Shown piece after piece: positions 1 through 9,944 of a stretch of 64,000 nt of DNA; position 1 is the first letter of the stretch, and every line of letters begins with the position of its first letter. The notes beneath the pieces are model-generated. The model was not told the DNA's origin. It was given only the letters and a program-made list of their open reading frames with translations, and did not search any database. This stretch comes from Ceratothoa steindachneri. Lineage: Eukaryota > Arthropoda > Malacostraca > Isopoda > Cymothoidae. The position numbers and the translations under genes were made by a program. The stretch is from contig OZ018320.1 of the NCBI GenBank assembly GCA_963969495.1, positions 73,638,245 through 73,702,244 of the forward strand. Direction: 5' to 3'.

Positions 1-297
1 ACCGCCTCGGAAGGGCACGAGGCATTCGAAAGAGGCTTCCGTCCGAGAAAAGGGGTCACCTTCAGCTCTCTACCAATCAAGCTAGCTAGTGCCCTCTGAT
101 TATTCATTTTGCCTTTGGCCAACATGCTGGCATCAGTAGAGCAAATGACCAAAAAGCGTTTGAAGCCCGCGGGCTCTAAATGCCATGAACTCTCTAAATG
201 AGGGGCGGCGACGTAATCAAGGCTCCGCTCAGCGCATTTGTCTTAGACTGTGCCGCCTAACCGCGAGGGCGCCTCGAGGCAGGACGTGCGGATATTC
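1..297 (-). mobile_element. I-type LINE fragment, ORF1 N-terminal half
   Basis: This stretch matches, with moderate divergence, the ORF1 region at 62270-62530. Shared blocks include the segments around 'gtccgagaaa', 'ctctaccaat' and 'aagcgtttgaagcc'. The sense strand is minus. It belongs to an older copy than the element starting at 322 and is cut off by the window edge. No open frame survives. It ends near 297, where AT-rich sequence begins and holds the TSD of the next element. Confidence 0.7.
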
Positions 298-311
298 ATA
301 TTGTGTAATAT

Positions 312-321
312 TAATGTAGAC
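312..321. repeat. Left target-site duplication of the 322-6080 element
   Basis: The 10-mer taatgtagac lies directly beside the poly(A) end of the I element and recurs exactly at 6081-6090 next to its 5' end. Confidence 0.85.
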
Positions 322-589
322 TGTTTAAAAAAAATTTAGGACCTCATCTGGCGACTGCCTAGTAGGGAAAAAGCTCACCACAATCACAACATAGCCTACT
401 ACTAGGCTAGATTAAAAAACAAATAACAATTGACAACAATAAATAAAGAGGACAAAGGCTAAAAAAAAAAAAGCAAAAGGGCAGCAAGAAGGAAGCACGC
501 TTCGGCATCGGGGGTAGGCCGCCTCTCTCTGGCGATGAAACATGCGACCTACAACAAACAGTCAAATAAAGTGGAAGCGGCCAGCCTCC

Positions 590-3500
590 TCAAAAAGTCA
601 TATAGTTCGCAAGTCTGTGTGCACGAACCAGTTGCAAGTACAAGGGACAAGCAATAGCGACCCCGCTCGTGCTGGTACCGTGGCTAAGATCACCAAGACG
701 AGGACATTCAACAAAAATGTGCCGAACAGTTTGGGGTACAACGCAGTCTTGAGAAAAATCGCAGGCGAGAGCTCCATCAAATGGCAGTGCGTCCCACCAG
801 TGTCTCCAGGTCGGAGAGGACAGAAAGCAACCTGAAGCCGTCGCGGCATTGGGGCGTAGGACGTAGGACCAAGGAAACAATCGCGGCACAATGGCAGGCA
901 ACTTTAAGTTCCCCTCCAGCATCTCTCATCTTCTTTGCCAAGGAGACCGGAGAGCTGCCCGTATTCCTGCAATGTAATCGTTGTGAGGAAAAGCGAAACG
1001 CTGGTCTGGTCAGCCAGTCCACACGAACTCTTTGGCACCTTCATCGGCGCGGTCAGTCCCCGCAATTCCTACATGTCCAGGAATCCAGCAGAAGATAATC
1101 TCGACATCCGTCCGGCTCGTTAGAACTATGGGTTCACGGATATCGCGAACCAAGGGAGGAAGAGATTCCAATGCCCTGCGAGGACTCAGGGCGCTTTGTG
1201 ATTTGCTATAAATCACAATCTGATCTCTAAACCAGGCACGTCGCGTTATCTCTCGTACCAAGCGGTGTATTGCAACCAGCTCGCCCGTGGAGACAGACCC
1301 AACGCCTGGCAGAGTCCCGCTGACTTCAAACAGAGGAGATACTGCGTGAAAACCGATCCCCTCTTATGACTTGGAGCCATCCGTATATACTGGCACGGTT
1401 CCAGCGTGACACGAAGTGTGCTCCAAAAAGGTCGAACACAATACTTCCGGCGCTGCAGAAGCTTTGGGAGCTGAGGCGTGGCGACAAATAGCCAAATGTG
1501 GTACCCTCCAGGGTGGCGTCCTGGGCAGAAACCGGGGGCGCCACAGGCCCGAGAGCTATATCTAGCTCTCGAAAGAGTTTCCTGGCCCTAAACCCAAAGG
1601 GCTTAGGGTATGACTGGCGTCTCTCGGCGGCATAGGCACCATCGAGATCAGCTGCGGATGCAGTGAGAGCTGTTGGCGACTGAGGGAGGCGCCGGGCTCG
1701 CGCGTACAGGCGAGTGATGCACTGCACGCGGCGCAGAGCGAGTGGCATCTCCCCAGCATCGACCAACAGGCTCTCAATGGGGGAAGTGCGGAAGGCACCG
1801 GTCGCAAGGCGAAGGCCGGTGTGGTGGATCGAGTCCACCTTCTGCAGTACACGCTCGGCTGCGGATGCATAAAACTCCCATCCGTAGTCGAGCTTCGAAC
1901 AAGCAAAAGATCGATAAAAAAGGCAGTAGCCCTATCAGCGCCCCAAGTGCTGAACGTCACGGAACGGAGAATATCCATGGCGCGGGTACAAGAGACCCTA
2001 AGGCTGCGAATATGAGCCTCCCAGGTGAGGCGTCGGTGAAATACAAGACCAAGGAAACGGTGCAATTCAACCACTTCCAGGCGTACCCCATTAAGAAACA
2101 AGTCTGGGTCAAGGTGGAGCCGTGGCTGGCGGCAGAAGTACACCACCTTAGTCTTGGCCAAGGAAAACCGAAACCTGTGCGCTTCGGCATAGCGAGAGAC
2201 GCGGCTTAATGCCTGTTGGAGTCGACGCTCCAGAGTTGACATCTGGGGCAGGCCAAAAGAGATCGAAAGGTTGTCCACGTAGAGCGTAGCGAGAACCTCT
2301 TCCGGCAGCACCGAGGTGATGCCGTTGATGCTCAAGGCAAAGAGTGTGACACTGAGGACACTTCCATGCGGGACACCCTCTTCCTGCTTCTTTGGGCAGG
2401 AGAGGGCTCTCCCCCAACCATACGCGGAATCGACGATCTTGCAAAAATTCCGATATAAAGATTGGGAGGCGTCCCATCATCTCCATGATACCGTATCGCC
2501 ATGCGGTATCATAGGCCTTCTCCAGATCGAAAAACACCGTGGCGTAGTGCTGTCTACGAAGGAAGGCCTCGCAGACGGCATTTTCCAGTCGGAGCAGAGC
2601 ATCCGACGTGGAGTGGAACTTGCGGAAGCCGCACTGTGCACAGACAGATGGCCTCCGCTGTCCAGAAAAAAGATTAATCTAACATTTACCAATTTCTCCA
2701 TCAACTTGCACACGCAAGAGGTTAGAGAGATTGGGCGGAAACCAGCCGGAGTAGAGTGATCTCTCCCTGGTTTGCGAAAGGCGAGCACAGTAGCGATTCG
2801 CCAGGAATCTGGGAGGAGACCCTCCACCCAGATCCTGTTGAACAAATCTAAAAGAAAGGCCATGCCTCGCTCACCCAGGTGTCAAAGCATGGCGTACGGG
2901 ACATCATCCGGATCATGGGCGGTGTACGCGCACGAAGCAAGAGCGGAACGAAACTCACTCAGTGTAAACCTGTCGTAGAAAGGTTCTCCGCCTCTGGAGG
3001 TAAAGTCCAGTCGGCGGCCTTCCGCGACATCACGACGTGCATTGAATGCTGGCGGAGCAGCATCCCAGCTAGAGAATGCGGAGAAAGCGGTCGCGAAGGA
3101 TTCCGCCACGGACGCGGGGTCCGAGATTGCGGTTCCATTTTCCTGGAGAACGGGAGGGGGGTCCTGTGAGAACTTGCCCCGAATCCTTTTGACTCGCTTC
3201 CAGACCTCAGCCAGAGGGGTCTTCCTGTTAAGTGAAGACAAGTATGCCCGCCAAGAAGAGCGGTGGGCGTGCTTCGAAATATACCGGAACCTAGCCCTAG
3301 CCCGACGAAGTTCACAGACAGTGAAATCGTTCGGGCGGCACTAATAGCACATGTAGGCATAACGCTTCTGTTTGAGGGCCGTCTCACACTCAGCCGACCA
3401 CCACGGGAGTGGTCGGCGTGCGAAACGGCCAGACGTTCTGGGAGTAATAGTCAGGCCCGCGGCGATGAGGTTGTCGGAGAAGAACTCAACGTCCTCATCT

Positions 3501-3634
3501 ACCGACCTAAACTCCTCGACTAAGATAGAGAATTCAGTCATTTCCTGAAATGTAGGCCACCGCACCCGCGCCAAGCACGCTCTCAGGCGGCAGCCGCCCA
3601 GAAAATATTTGAATGAGAAAGTGAAAGGGTAGGG
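590..3634 (-). pseudogene. Z1 ORF2 remnant: RT, RNase H, C-terminal zinc finger
   Basis: In sense order the RT N-terminus lies at 2477-3241, the RT core at 2148-2537 and 1562-2335, RNase H at about 1010-1380 and the C-terminal finger at 590-760. The RT active-site motif reads YVDN instead of YVDD, so the second catalytic Asp is lost. The RNase H piece keeps FCWIPGHVGIAG. Several frameshifts and stops separate these blocks, and the APE endonuclease is deleted. Compared with the copy at 54150-58988, only the part downstream of the EN-RT linker remains. It is not expected to give a working protein. Confidence 0.8.
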
Positions 3635-5603
3635 AGCCCTGTTTTTAGCCGGGGCTGGGTGTGAATCCTTCATAACGCAAGCTCTACCCGGGAAGCACCC
3701 GGGGTGGGTAGAACTCGAATAAGGATTCCGAATGGGCGAGGAGACGACCATACTTGTAGGCCTGTATGGGCCAGGCGAAAAAGCATAAGACGTCCCTGGC
3801 AGCGCTAGGCGCGCTAGGACCAAGTCCTTAGCATCGCGAAATGAGGACGATCCTGGGCCTGAACGGCCAGATTTTCATCTTAAAGAAATACGCTGTACAT
3901 TGCTTCCTAGAAGCGGGGTGCTGCTCTCCCCAATTGACACATTTGGCCACACACGATTTGGAATTATCGTGTGCGGCTTTGAAGTAACTTACATAGACTT
4001 CGGGTAACCACGACTTTGCACGTCTACAAGAGCGATTAACATGGACGAATCGGTGACAGTTGCAGCACCTCCGCGGTGGTGGCACGAATGCCTTCACGCG
4101 GTAGCGATACCAACAAGTACGCAGCGACTCAGGTTGCTTGTCACTCTCGAACGTGACAAAGAGTGTAGGGGTGGGTCTCGAGGCCCTTCCCTGTTTTCTC
4201 ATCACACGTTCGACTTTGAACACTCCGTGGTCAACCAGCTCTAAGGTGATGTCATTTATGGAGTAGTCCACGAGTTCCCTCGCATAAAACACTCCTTTCA
4301 CGAAGTTCATGATAGAGTTCGGCGGAAAGACGCCGGCGTGCCATCAAGTGTCCTAAGGGCACTAATCATGGCCTCCTCACAGGGATTCGACGCATTTGCC
4401 AGAAGAAACGGGTCACCTTCGGCATTCTACCAATCATGCTAGCTAGAGCTTTCCTCTAATGGATCATGTTGACCTTGGCCTACATGCTGGCATCAGTGGA
4501 GCGAATAACGAGGAAGCGTTTGAAGCCAGTAGGCTCGAAAAGGCCAGGTAACCTCTGAATGAGGAGCCCCGACATAGTCAAGGCTCTGCTCTGCCCACTG
4601 CAATTTTCGTGTTTGTCAGAAACTCCCTACCCGGGCGACCACCGGGGGCGGACGTGCCGATCTTGGCTTGGTCACTTACCCAAACGGCAGCGGAACCGTC
4701 CGTCCCCGTGGCTACCGCGGAGTGAGTGGAGCCCTTGAGTCTTTTTTGTCTTACGATTTTTCTTTTCTTTTTAAGAAGGTGGGGAATGAACCCGCTTTTC
4801 TACTCCACCGGAAGGATCGGCCTCAGCAAGACACTTCTCTGAAATGGAGAAAGTCTTGGCTGTCACAGGGACACCAGCTGGGGGAGGAGATCCTTCCTCT
4901 CCTTGTGAGGCCTCGGGGACCCAATCCGTCTGAGTAGCAGCTTGCACAAGGGCGGACTCGGGTTCCGTGCTTGGCACTGAGCCAGGTTCGACCCCATGGA
5001 AGATCCTACCGTCTGGAGCTGGGTCACATAAGGGACCAATGTCCATCTCAGGGGGGGGACTCCAAGTGGCCATCCCCCCAAAGACATCACGGATCCCATT
5101 CGAGGTTCCTTTTTTTTTGTCCAATTCTGGCGAACCGGCATCTGTCAGGAAAGAGGGGGGCGGAGGGAGGTACCCCGACCCCCTAAAAACTTGTCATGCA
5201 TGCCATTAGGGGGCAAGGACCGATGGGCCATTTTATCCTTTGTTCCTCTAAGGGGGTTAGCTCTATCGAGCCGCTCCCACCACGAGCGTTCAATTATGGG
5301 CCGCTTGCCTGCTCTCTTGACAGCCTCCTGGGACAGCAAAAGAATGACTGCAGCTGTAGAAGAGAAGTCGCCCAAGGGCGCCTCCATAGAATGGGGTGAG
5401 GAGGGGGGTCCCATCCTACACCCGTACGTCTAGGAGTGGAGTAGGCCTCCTCTTCGGTAAAAGAAGTTTGGAGGAGGTTCTCCTGAGAAAGCACAAAGGA
5501 GGGGGGGCTCCTTTTCAACCGTGGAGCTCCCCGAGGGCGGCTCCGATGGTGGTAAAGCGGAAGTGGAGATTGTTTGTTTATTTTGGTTCACATCATCGGG
5601 CAT
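3635..5603 (-). pseudogene. Z1 ORF1 remnant (gag-like, CCHC knuckles)
   Basis: The piece at 3828-4310 carries the nucleic-acid-binding part of ORF1: CCNCHRFVHVNRSC (CX2CX4HX4C) and degraded second and third knuckles (YVSYFKAAHD and CVNWGEQHPASRKQC, where single Cys codons are lost). The N-terminal Pro/Ser-rich half covers about 4400-5603, starting at the ATG at 5603, and has several stops. The C-terminal third is deleted at the junction with ORF2. The lost knuckle cysteines and frameshifts mark a dead copy. Confidence 0.75.
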
Positions 5604-6080
5604 GGTGACGCTCTTAGTATCACGGGACGCAAATGCTAATCACCCCACGCAGTAGCCCGTTCTGCGATGGGTGAATACTGGGCAGGCAAAGCAAGCTGCC
5701 ACCATTTGGGACCACTCCTCCCGCCCAGTGGCCAGGCAGCCCTTCGGCATAGCGACTCCACCTTGGACTGGGTGTAAAATTTATAGATCTTGAATGGAGA
5801 GAGAAAAGCTATGTGAGGAAGGTGTGGGTGGGAATGAATCAGGTTGTTAAAAACCCATCACCCAAAACCGGAGCTCAAGGATGAGGGGACGTTGTCCCCT
5901 CCACCCTATCCAGGATGGTTTGGTGAGAGGAAGCTGTTTAGCCTCTACCCTGTGAAATTAGAGGCCGAACAGAGAAAGTTCTGGGAGAAGTTGTAGAGTA
6001 AGAAGACAGGATGTCAGAAGAAGGACGAGGCGCTGAGTCCACGCCGGCTAGGAAAGCAAATCGCCGTGCCCCTTACGGGG

Positions 6081-6090
6081 TAATGTAGAC
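6081..6090. repeat. Right target-site duplication of Z1
   Basis: Exact second copy of taatgtagac, immediately after the 5'-terminal CCCCGTAAGGGG of the element. Confidence 0.85.
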
Positions 6091-6411
6091 GGCACCCAAA
6101 TGCAATAACTAATCTTAAATAGGCTTTTCAACAGTAACTAATTGGAGGTCGTAATTTAAGTTATGAAGCTGATATGATTTTAACAGCTCACATGACTCAG
6201 GGTGCCTTAATATCACTAAAGTTGCTACTCTGAATATAGATATGAAGAAAGTTATGTATTTTCAAAGTCAAAAGTATCTGAGAATAATAAAATCCCCCCC
6301 CCCCCCTGACATGGCCACAACGATGAGTAGACTAGCTAAGAAAGAACAAAAAAAAAAATCCCGGGCCAATAACCTTTGAACCCTGGCCATCTTAAATGAC
6401 CACAACTTTAC
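6091..6411 (-). other. DERA intron, AT-rich
   Basis: No coding signal was seen beyond the splice donor of the upstream exon (GT at 6411-6410 on the minus strand). A 14-base C run lies at about 6292-6306. Confidence 0.5.
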
Positions 6412-6653
6412 CTTAAAGCCTGTCCGTTCGCGGTAATCTCTGATGGCTCGACACATGACAATCCCGACAGGAAGGGTCGCATTAACTCCTTCTTTACCCG
6501 TTGAAGTCTTGATAAAATCCGCCCCAGCCATCATCGCTACCAAGGATGCCCTGGCAACTGTGGTCAAAGATCCAAGCTCCCCCACAGCTAAAATTGCTTT
6601 CATATGAGCGACTCCACAGGCTGCTCTCATTAGAGAAAGCTCATGGTAAACAC
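6412..6653 (-). CDS. DERA: Deoxyribose-phosphate aldolase, exon with Schiff-base lysine
   Basis: DERA cleaves 2-deoxyribose 5-phosphate to acetaldehyde and glyceraldehyde 3-phosphate in deoxynucleoside breakdown. It is a cytosolic TIM-barrel enzyme. This exon encodes about 80 residues, including VAHMKAILAVGELGS and MAGADFIKTSTGKE. The Lys in DFIKTSTGK is the Schiff-base lysine in characterised family members. The exon's last codon is the Lys of TGFK, which matches the second catalytic lysine before the PAGG loop. The acceptor is TTTGCAG|GT and the donor AAG|GTAAAG. It enters in phase 1, matching the exon at 23286-23420, and leaves in phase 0. The frame is open and the family match is clear by eye. 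The remaining C-terminal exon(s) are not in the window downstream. Confidence 0.93.
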
Positions 6654-6728
6654 CTGCAAATAAAAGCAAGGAATAAACGAAAATCAGGAAACCCTTTAAG
6701 AAATTGAAAAAAAAATGAATGTGATATA

Positions 6729-6736
6729 AGCTAATA
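6729..6736. repeat. TSD, left
   Basis: agctaata beside the poly(A) end of the short I insertion; the same 8-mer is at 7015-7022. Confidence 0.7.
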
Positions 6737-7014
6737 TGATTTTTTTTTAGGAGCCCATCAGGCGACTGCACACTAGGGCAAAGGTTGCCATAATTACGCT
6801 ACAGCCTAATACTAGGCTAGATTAAAAAACAAGTAAGAACATCCCCCTTTCCCCCCAAAAAAACAAGAAAAGATAAAACAAAAACAAAGGCTAAAAAACA
6901 AGATAGCAAAAAAAGCAACAACAAGGAAGCGCGTTCAGGCATCGGGGGTAAGCCCGCCTCCCCTTGCGCAGGAACATGCGACCTACAACAAAGTCAAATA
7001 AAAGGGAGGAAGCG
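6737..7014 (-). mobile_element. 3'-UTR-only I-type LINE insertion
   Basis: The 278-bp piece holds only the I-family 3' UTR: a poly(A) tail (T run at about 6741), the terminal hairpins and the conserved block ending 'aggaacatgcgacctacaaca'. It is flanked by agctaata on both sides. It sits about 75 bp upstream (in DERA sense) of the acceptor of the 6412-6653 exon, so it could affect branch-point spacing. Severe 5' truncation is common for LINEs. Confidence 0.82.
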
Positions 7015-7022
7015 AGCTAATA
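7015..7022. repeat. TSD, right
   Basis: Second copy of agctaata. Confidence 0.7.
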
Positions 7023-8154
7023 GGAGACTACCACATATCACTTAAGTATTGCAAAGGCAAACCAAAACAAATCCTTGAGTGATTTTTAACAAGACATAAA
7101 AATAGGACTGATAAGTGATTGTTAAAGTGCTCAATAAGAGGACTTGGATGCCAACATAATTTTCTAAGCTATTCTAACATGACTAATGGAAAAATATTGA
7201 GATAACGATAAATAAAATCAATGAAAATAAAAAGGAGAAAAATACAATCACGAACAATGACAACAAACCTCCTCAACTATATTCCTGGGGCCAAACAGCA
7301 GATTACTTCAAACTTGCAGACATAGGGAAAAGGGGCCCTACTTGGTATCTAGTTTTTACTCTTTTTTTTTTCATCCTATGGTTTTGACACATCCGTGAAT
7401 GGTCATTGGGTACATGTTGATGATGAGCTTGAATCCCTATTTTCTACTATTCTGTAATGTAATATCAATGTGTCAATCATCGATCTACTTCAACAAACTA
7501 GCTAGTTAACAATTTTACAGATCTATTGAATTTTTAAGAGCATTGCATTCTTCTAACCTTATTTCTCTGTGAAGTACATTTAGTTCCCTTTAGTTTGTGC
7601 TTAAGAACAAAATCAACAAAAGTATATGGATTGAGGGAATACAATAGCCTTCAATTTGCCGGATGAATGAGCTACTTTGAACATTTCTTTTCAGAATGAA
7701 AAAATAATTTAGGTCGAGTTTTACTACAGAACTGCACTCTTTTGAGACTTTTTATTTCATAGAGGGGGCATACGGCTAAATGTGGGAGCAAATCCACGCA
7801 AAGTCTGCCCAAATCGTGACTTCATCCGGCGAATAACCACACATGATGCGGCACGACTTCGTTCGCATGGGAAGTGGTGTGATCACTCTGCTACGCCGAA
7901 GCCCAATCATAAATTTCATTAAAGAGAAATCAGGAATGACTCCACAACACGAGTAGTTATATTCCAAGATGTTCAGGGATGGTAAAGGGAGGGGCAAGAT
8001 AGGATTCGAGACTGTTTTCAATTAGTGGAGGTTGCAACAGGGAAGTGTCACGGTTTATTCTAATTTTGTATTCATGTAGACAAAAGCGGGGTCTGGCTCC
8101 AAGCCGAGGTGTCCCCGCCATCTAGGGCGGGGACACATTAGTCGTGGCAAGGCC
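7023..8154. other. Intronic AT-rich DNA, nothing recognised
   Basis: AT-rich sequence inside the 16.6-kb DERA intron. A short open frame at 7776-8021 (minus) shows no recognisable motif and is not called. Confidence 0.4.
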
Positions 8155-8386
8155 CAGGGGACGATGAGGCCTCTTACATGTCTAAGAAGATGCAACTCTA
8201 CAAAAGGGGGTAAGAGGAACCCCCGAAAACTCATGAATAAGGGAGAGGGAGAAACGCCCTCTCCGCTAGAAGTCTTGGAGGGGGCAATGAGGAAGCACAC
8301 TGGTGGGTGGGCACCTCCGTCACAGAGATGGAGCTGCTCGGGGGCGGCTCCGAAGATGGGAAAGAGGAAACTCCCTTTGCCGCAAT
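8155..8386 (-). mobile_element. Fragment of I-type ORF1 N-terminal region (subfamily B-like)
   Basis: The block 'gctgctcgggggcggctccgaag' and the following 'gggaaagaggaaactcccttt' resemble 20930-20985 (minus-sense ORF1 N-terminus of the second I subfamily), and the end of the region is similarly G-rich. It is diverged, with no long frame. Confidence 0.55.
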
Positions 8387-8396
8387 CCAAAAGTTG

Positions 8397-9527
8397 TTTT
8401 TTTTTATAATTTTAGGAGCCCATCTGGCGACTACCTACTTGGGCATAAGTCGCTGTACTCACTACAGCCTACGACTAAGCTATATTAAAAGAACAAATAG
8501 CAAGTAAATAAAAAATAACAAGGACAAAAAAATCATAGGTTAAAAACAAAAGAAAGCAAAAAGGTAACAAGGAATCGCGCTACAGCGTCGATGGTAGACC
8601 CACCTCCCCCCGGCGCAGGAGCATGCGACCCAAACAAAAGGTCAAATAAAGTGGAGCTACTCCAAAAAGTCGTTTAGTCCACGAGTCGATGTGCACGAAC
8701 CCATCCCGAGTACAAGGGATAAGCGGTAGCGACCCCGCTCGTCCCGGTACCCGTAACGTGCGCGAAGATCACCCAGAATGGGACATTCAACTAGAATGTG
8801 CCAAACAGTCTGTGGGACAACGCAGTCTTCATGGTAGGGCGCTGGCGAGAGCTCCATCAAATGGCGGTGCGTCCCGAGAGTGTATCCAATTCTGAGATGA
8901 CAGAAAGCAACCTGAAGCCGTCGCAGCATTGTCGGGGTAGGTTCATGGGAACAGTCGCGGCGCAATGGCACGCAACTTTAAGTTCCGATCAACCGTCTTC
9001 CATCTTCTTAGTGGAAGATAGACTCAATCCACTACACCGGTCTCAGCCTTCCGCACGTCCCCCATTGAGAGCCTAGTTGTCGATGCCTGGGAGATGCCAC
9101 TCGCTCTGCGCCGTACACAGTACATTATGCGACTGTACACGCGAGCCTCGCGCCTCCCTCAGTCGCCAATGGATCTCACTGCATCTGCTGCCGATCTCAA
9201 CGATGCCTATGCCTGTCGCCGAAAGATGCCAGTCATACCCTAAGCTCTCGGGCCGACGGCGCCCCTGGTTCTGTCCAGGATGCCACCCTGGAGGGTACCT
9301 ACCACCTTTGACTATTTGTCGCCACGCCTCTGCTCCCAAAGCTTTCATACTGCCGGGAGTATCACGTTCGACCTTTTGGGGGCACACTTCCTGTCACACT
9401 GGATCCGTTACCAGGCGCTAGGTCTGTCTTCACGGTTGAACTGATTGCGCTACACTGCTCAGTACTGGGGGACGAGGTCGCGTTTGGAGGTCTAGCGGAC
9501 CGAACTTTGGTATGAAGTGCGAGTAGA
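8397..9527 (-). mobile_element. I-type LINE copy with 5' inversion
   Basis: 8397-9005 is a normal minus-strand 3' end: poly(A), 3' UTR and the C-terminal part of ORF2, including TVWHILVECPILGDLRARYG. From about 9010 to 9500 the homology switches to the plus strand and covers the ORF2 stretch between RT and RNase H (SIHHTG... to the FTVELIALH motif). Sequence order and orientation fit twin-primed reverse transcription with loss of about 85 codons at the junction. A near-duplicate, caaaagttg (8388-8396) versus caaaaggttg (9528-9537), may be the TSD. Confidence 0.8.
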
Positions 9528-9537
9528 CAAAAGGTTG

Positions 9538-9944
9538 AGGGGAGAGCCCTAATAATAAATAATTATAACTAATACTAACAATACTACTAATAACACTGGG
9601 CTGCATCCCCCCAAAAATTCCTTGCAACAAAGACGTCATTACCATTTTCCATTAGAGTTTTGCATGCTGAATCCAGATATCATACTCATTTTTTCAGGAA
9701 GGTTCTCATTTTTTTGTAATAACCGACACTAAATTATTCAGGTTTATCGTGCAGAAATGCGTCTGAGCCAGGTCTATAAAATTCCTGTAAATTTATATAG
9801 GTAAGTAAAGGCAAAGAGAGGTTGACAGGCCATTTTATTTTATTGAGAAGAAACAAAATCATGGTAAATGTACGTTACACACATACAGGCATGTACATAT
9901 ATCTGCTTACAAAAATCACCATTGTATTTGAATGTTGAGGGCAG
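9538..9944. other. Intronic DNA with 3' flank of the following broken gene
   Basis: AT-rich sequence. Minus-sense AATAAA signals occur in 9834-9845, suitable as poly(A) signals for the gene upstream at 9945-11620. Nothing else was recognised. Confidence 0.4.

Larger units (their letters stand above)
322..6080 (-). mobile_element. I-type LINE with both termini and TSD (copy Z1), internally deleted
   Basis: Sense runs from 6080 down to 322. The order is 5' UTR (5604-6080, beginning with the palindrome CCCCGTAAGGGG), ORF1 remnant, ORF2 remnant, 3' UTR (322-589) and a short A-rich tail. An exact 10-bp duplication (taatgtagac at 312-321 and 6081-6090) flanks it, so it arose by target-primed reverse transcription of a full-length transcript. 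Near 3634 the ORF2 linker is joined directly to ORF1, so the ORF1 C-terminus and the endonuclease are missing. All frames are broken, so the copy is non-autonomous. It lies in the DERA intron downstream of the 6412-6653 exon. Confidence 0.88.

Noticed and set aside
6285..6306. C-rich run as a regulatory element
   Set aside because: Simple homopolymer run in intron; nothing supports a function.
6268..6771. The 167-codon frame as a complete small aldolase
   Set aside because: Only the middle 80 codons are DERA; both ends are intron read-through beyond clear GT and AG sites.
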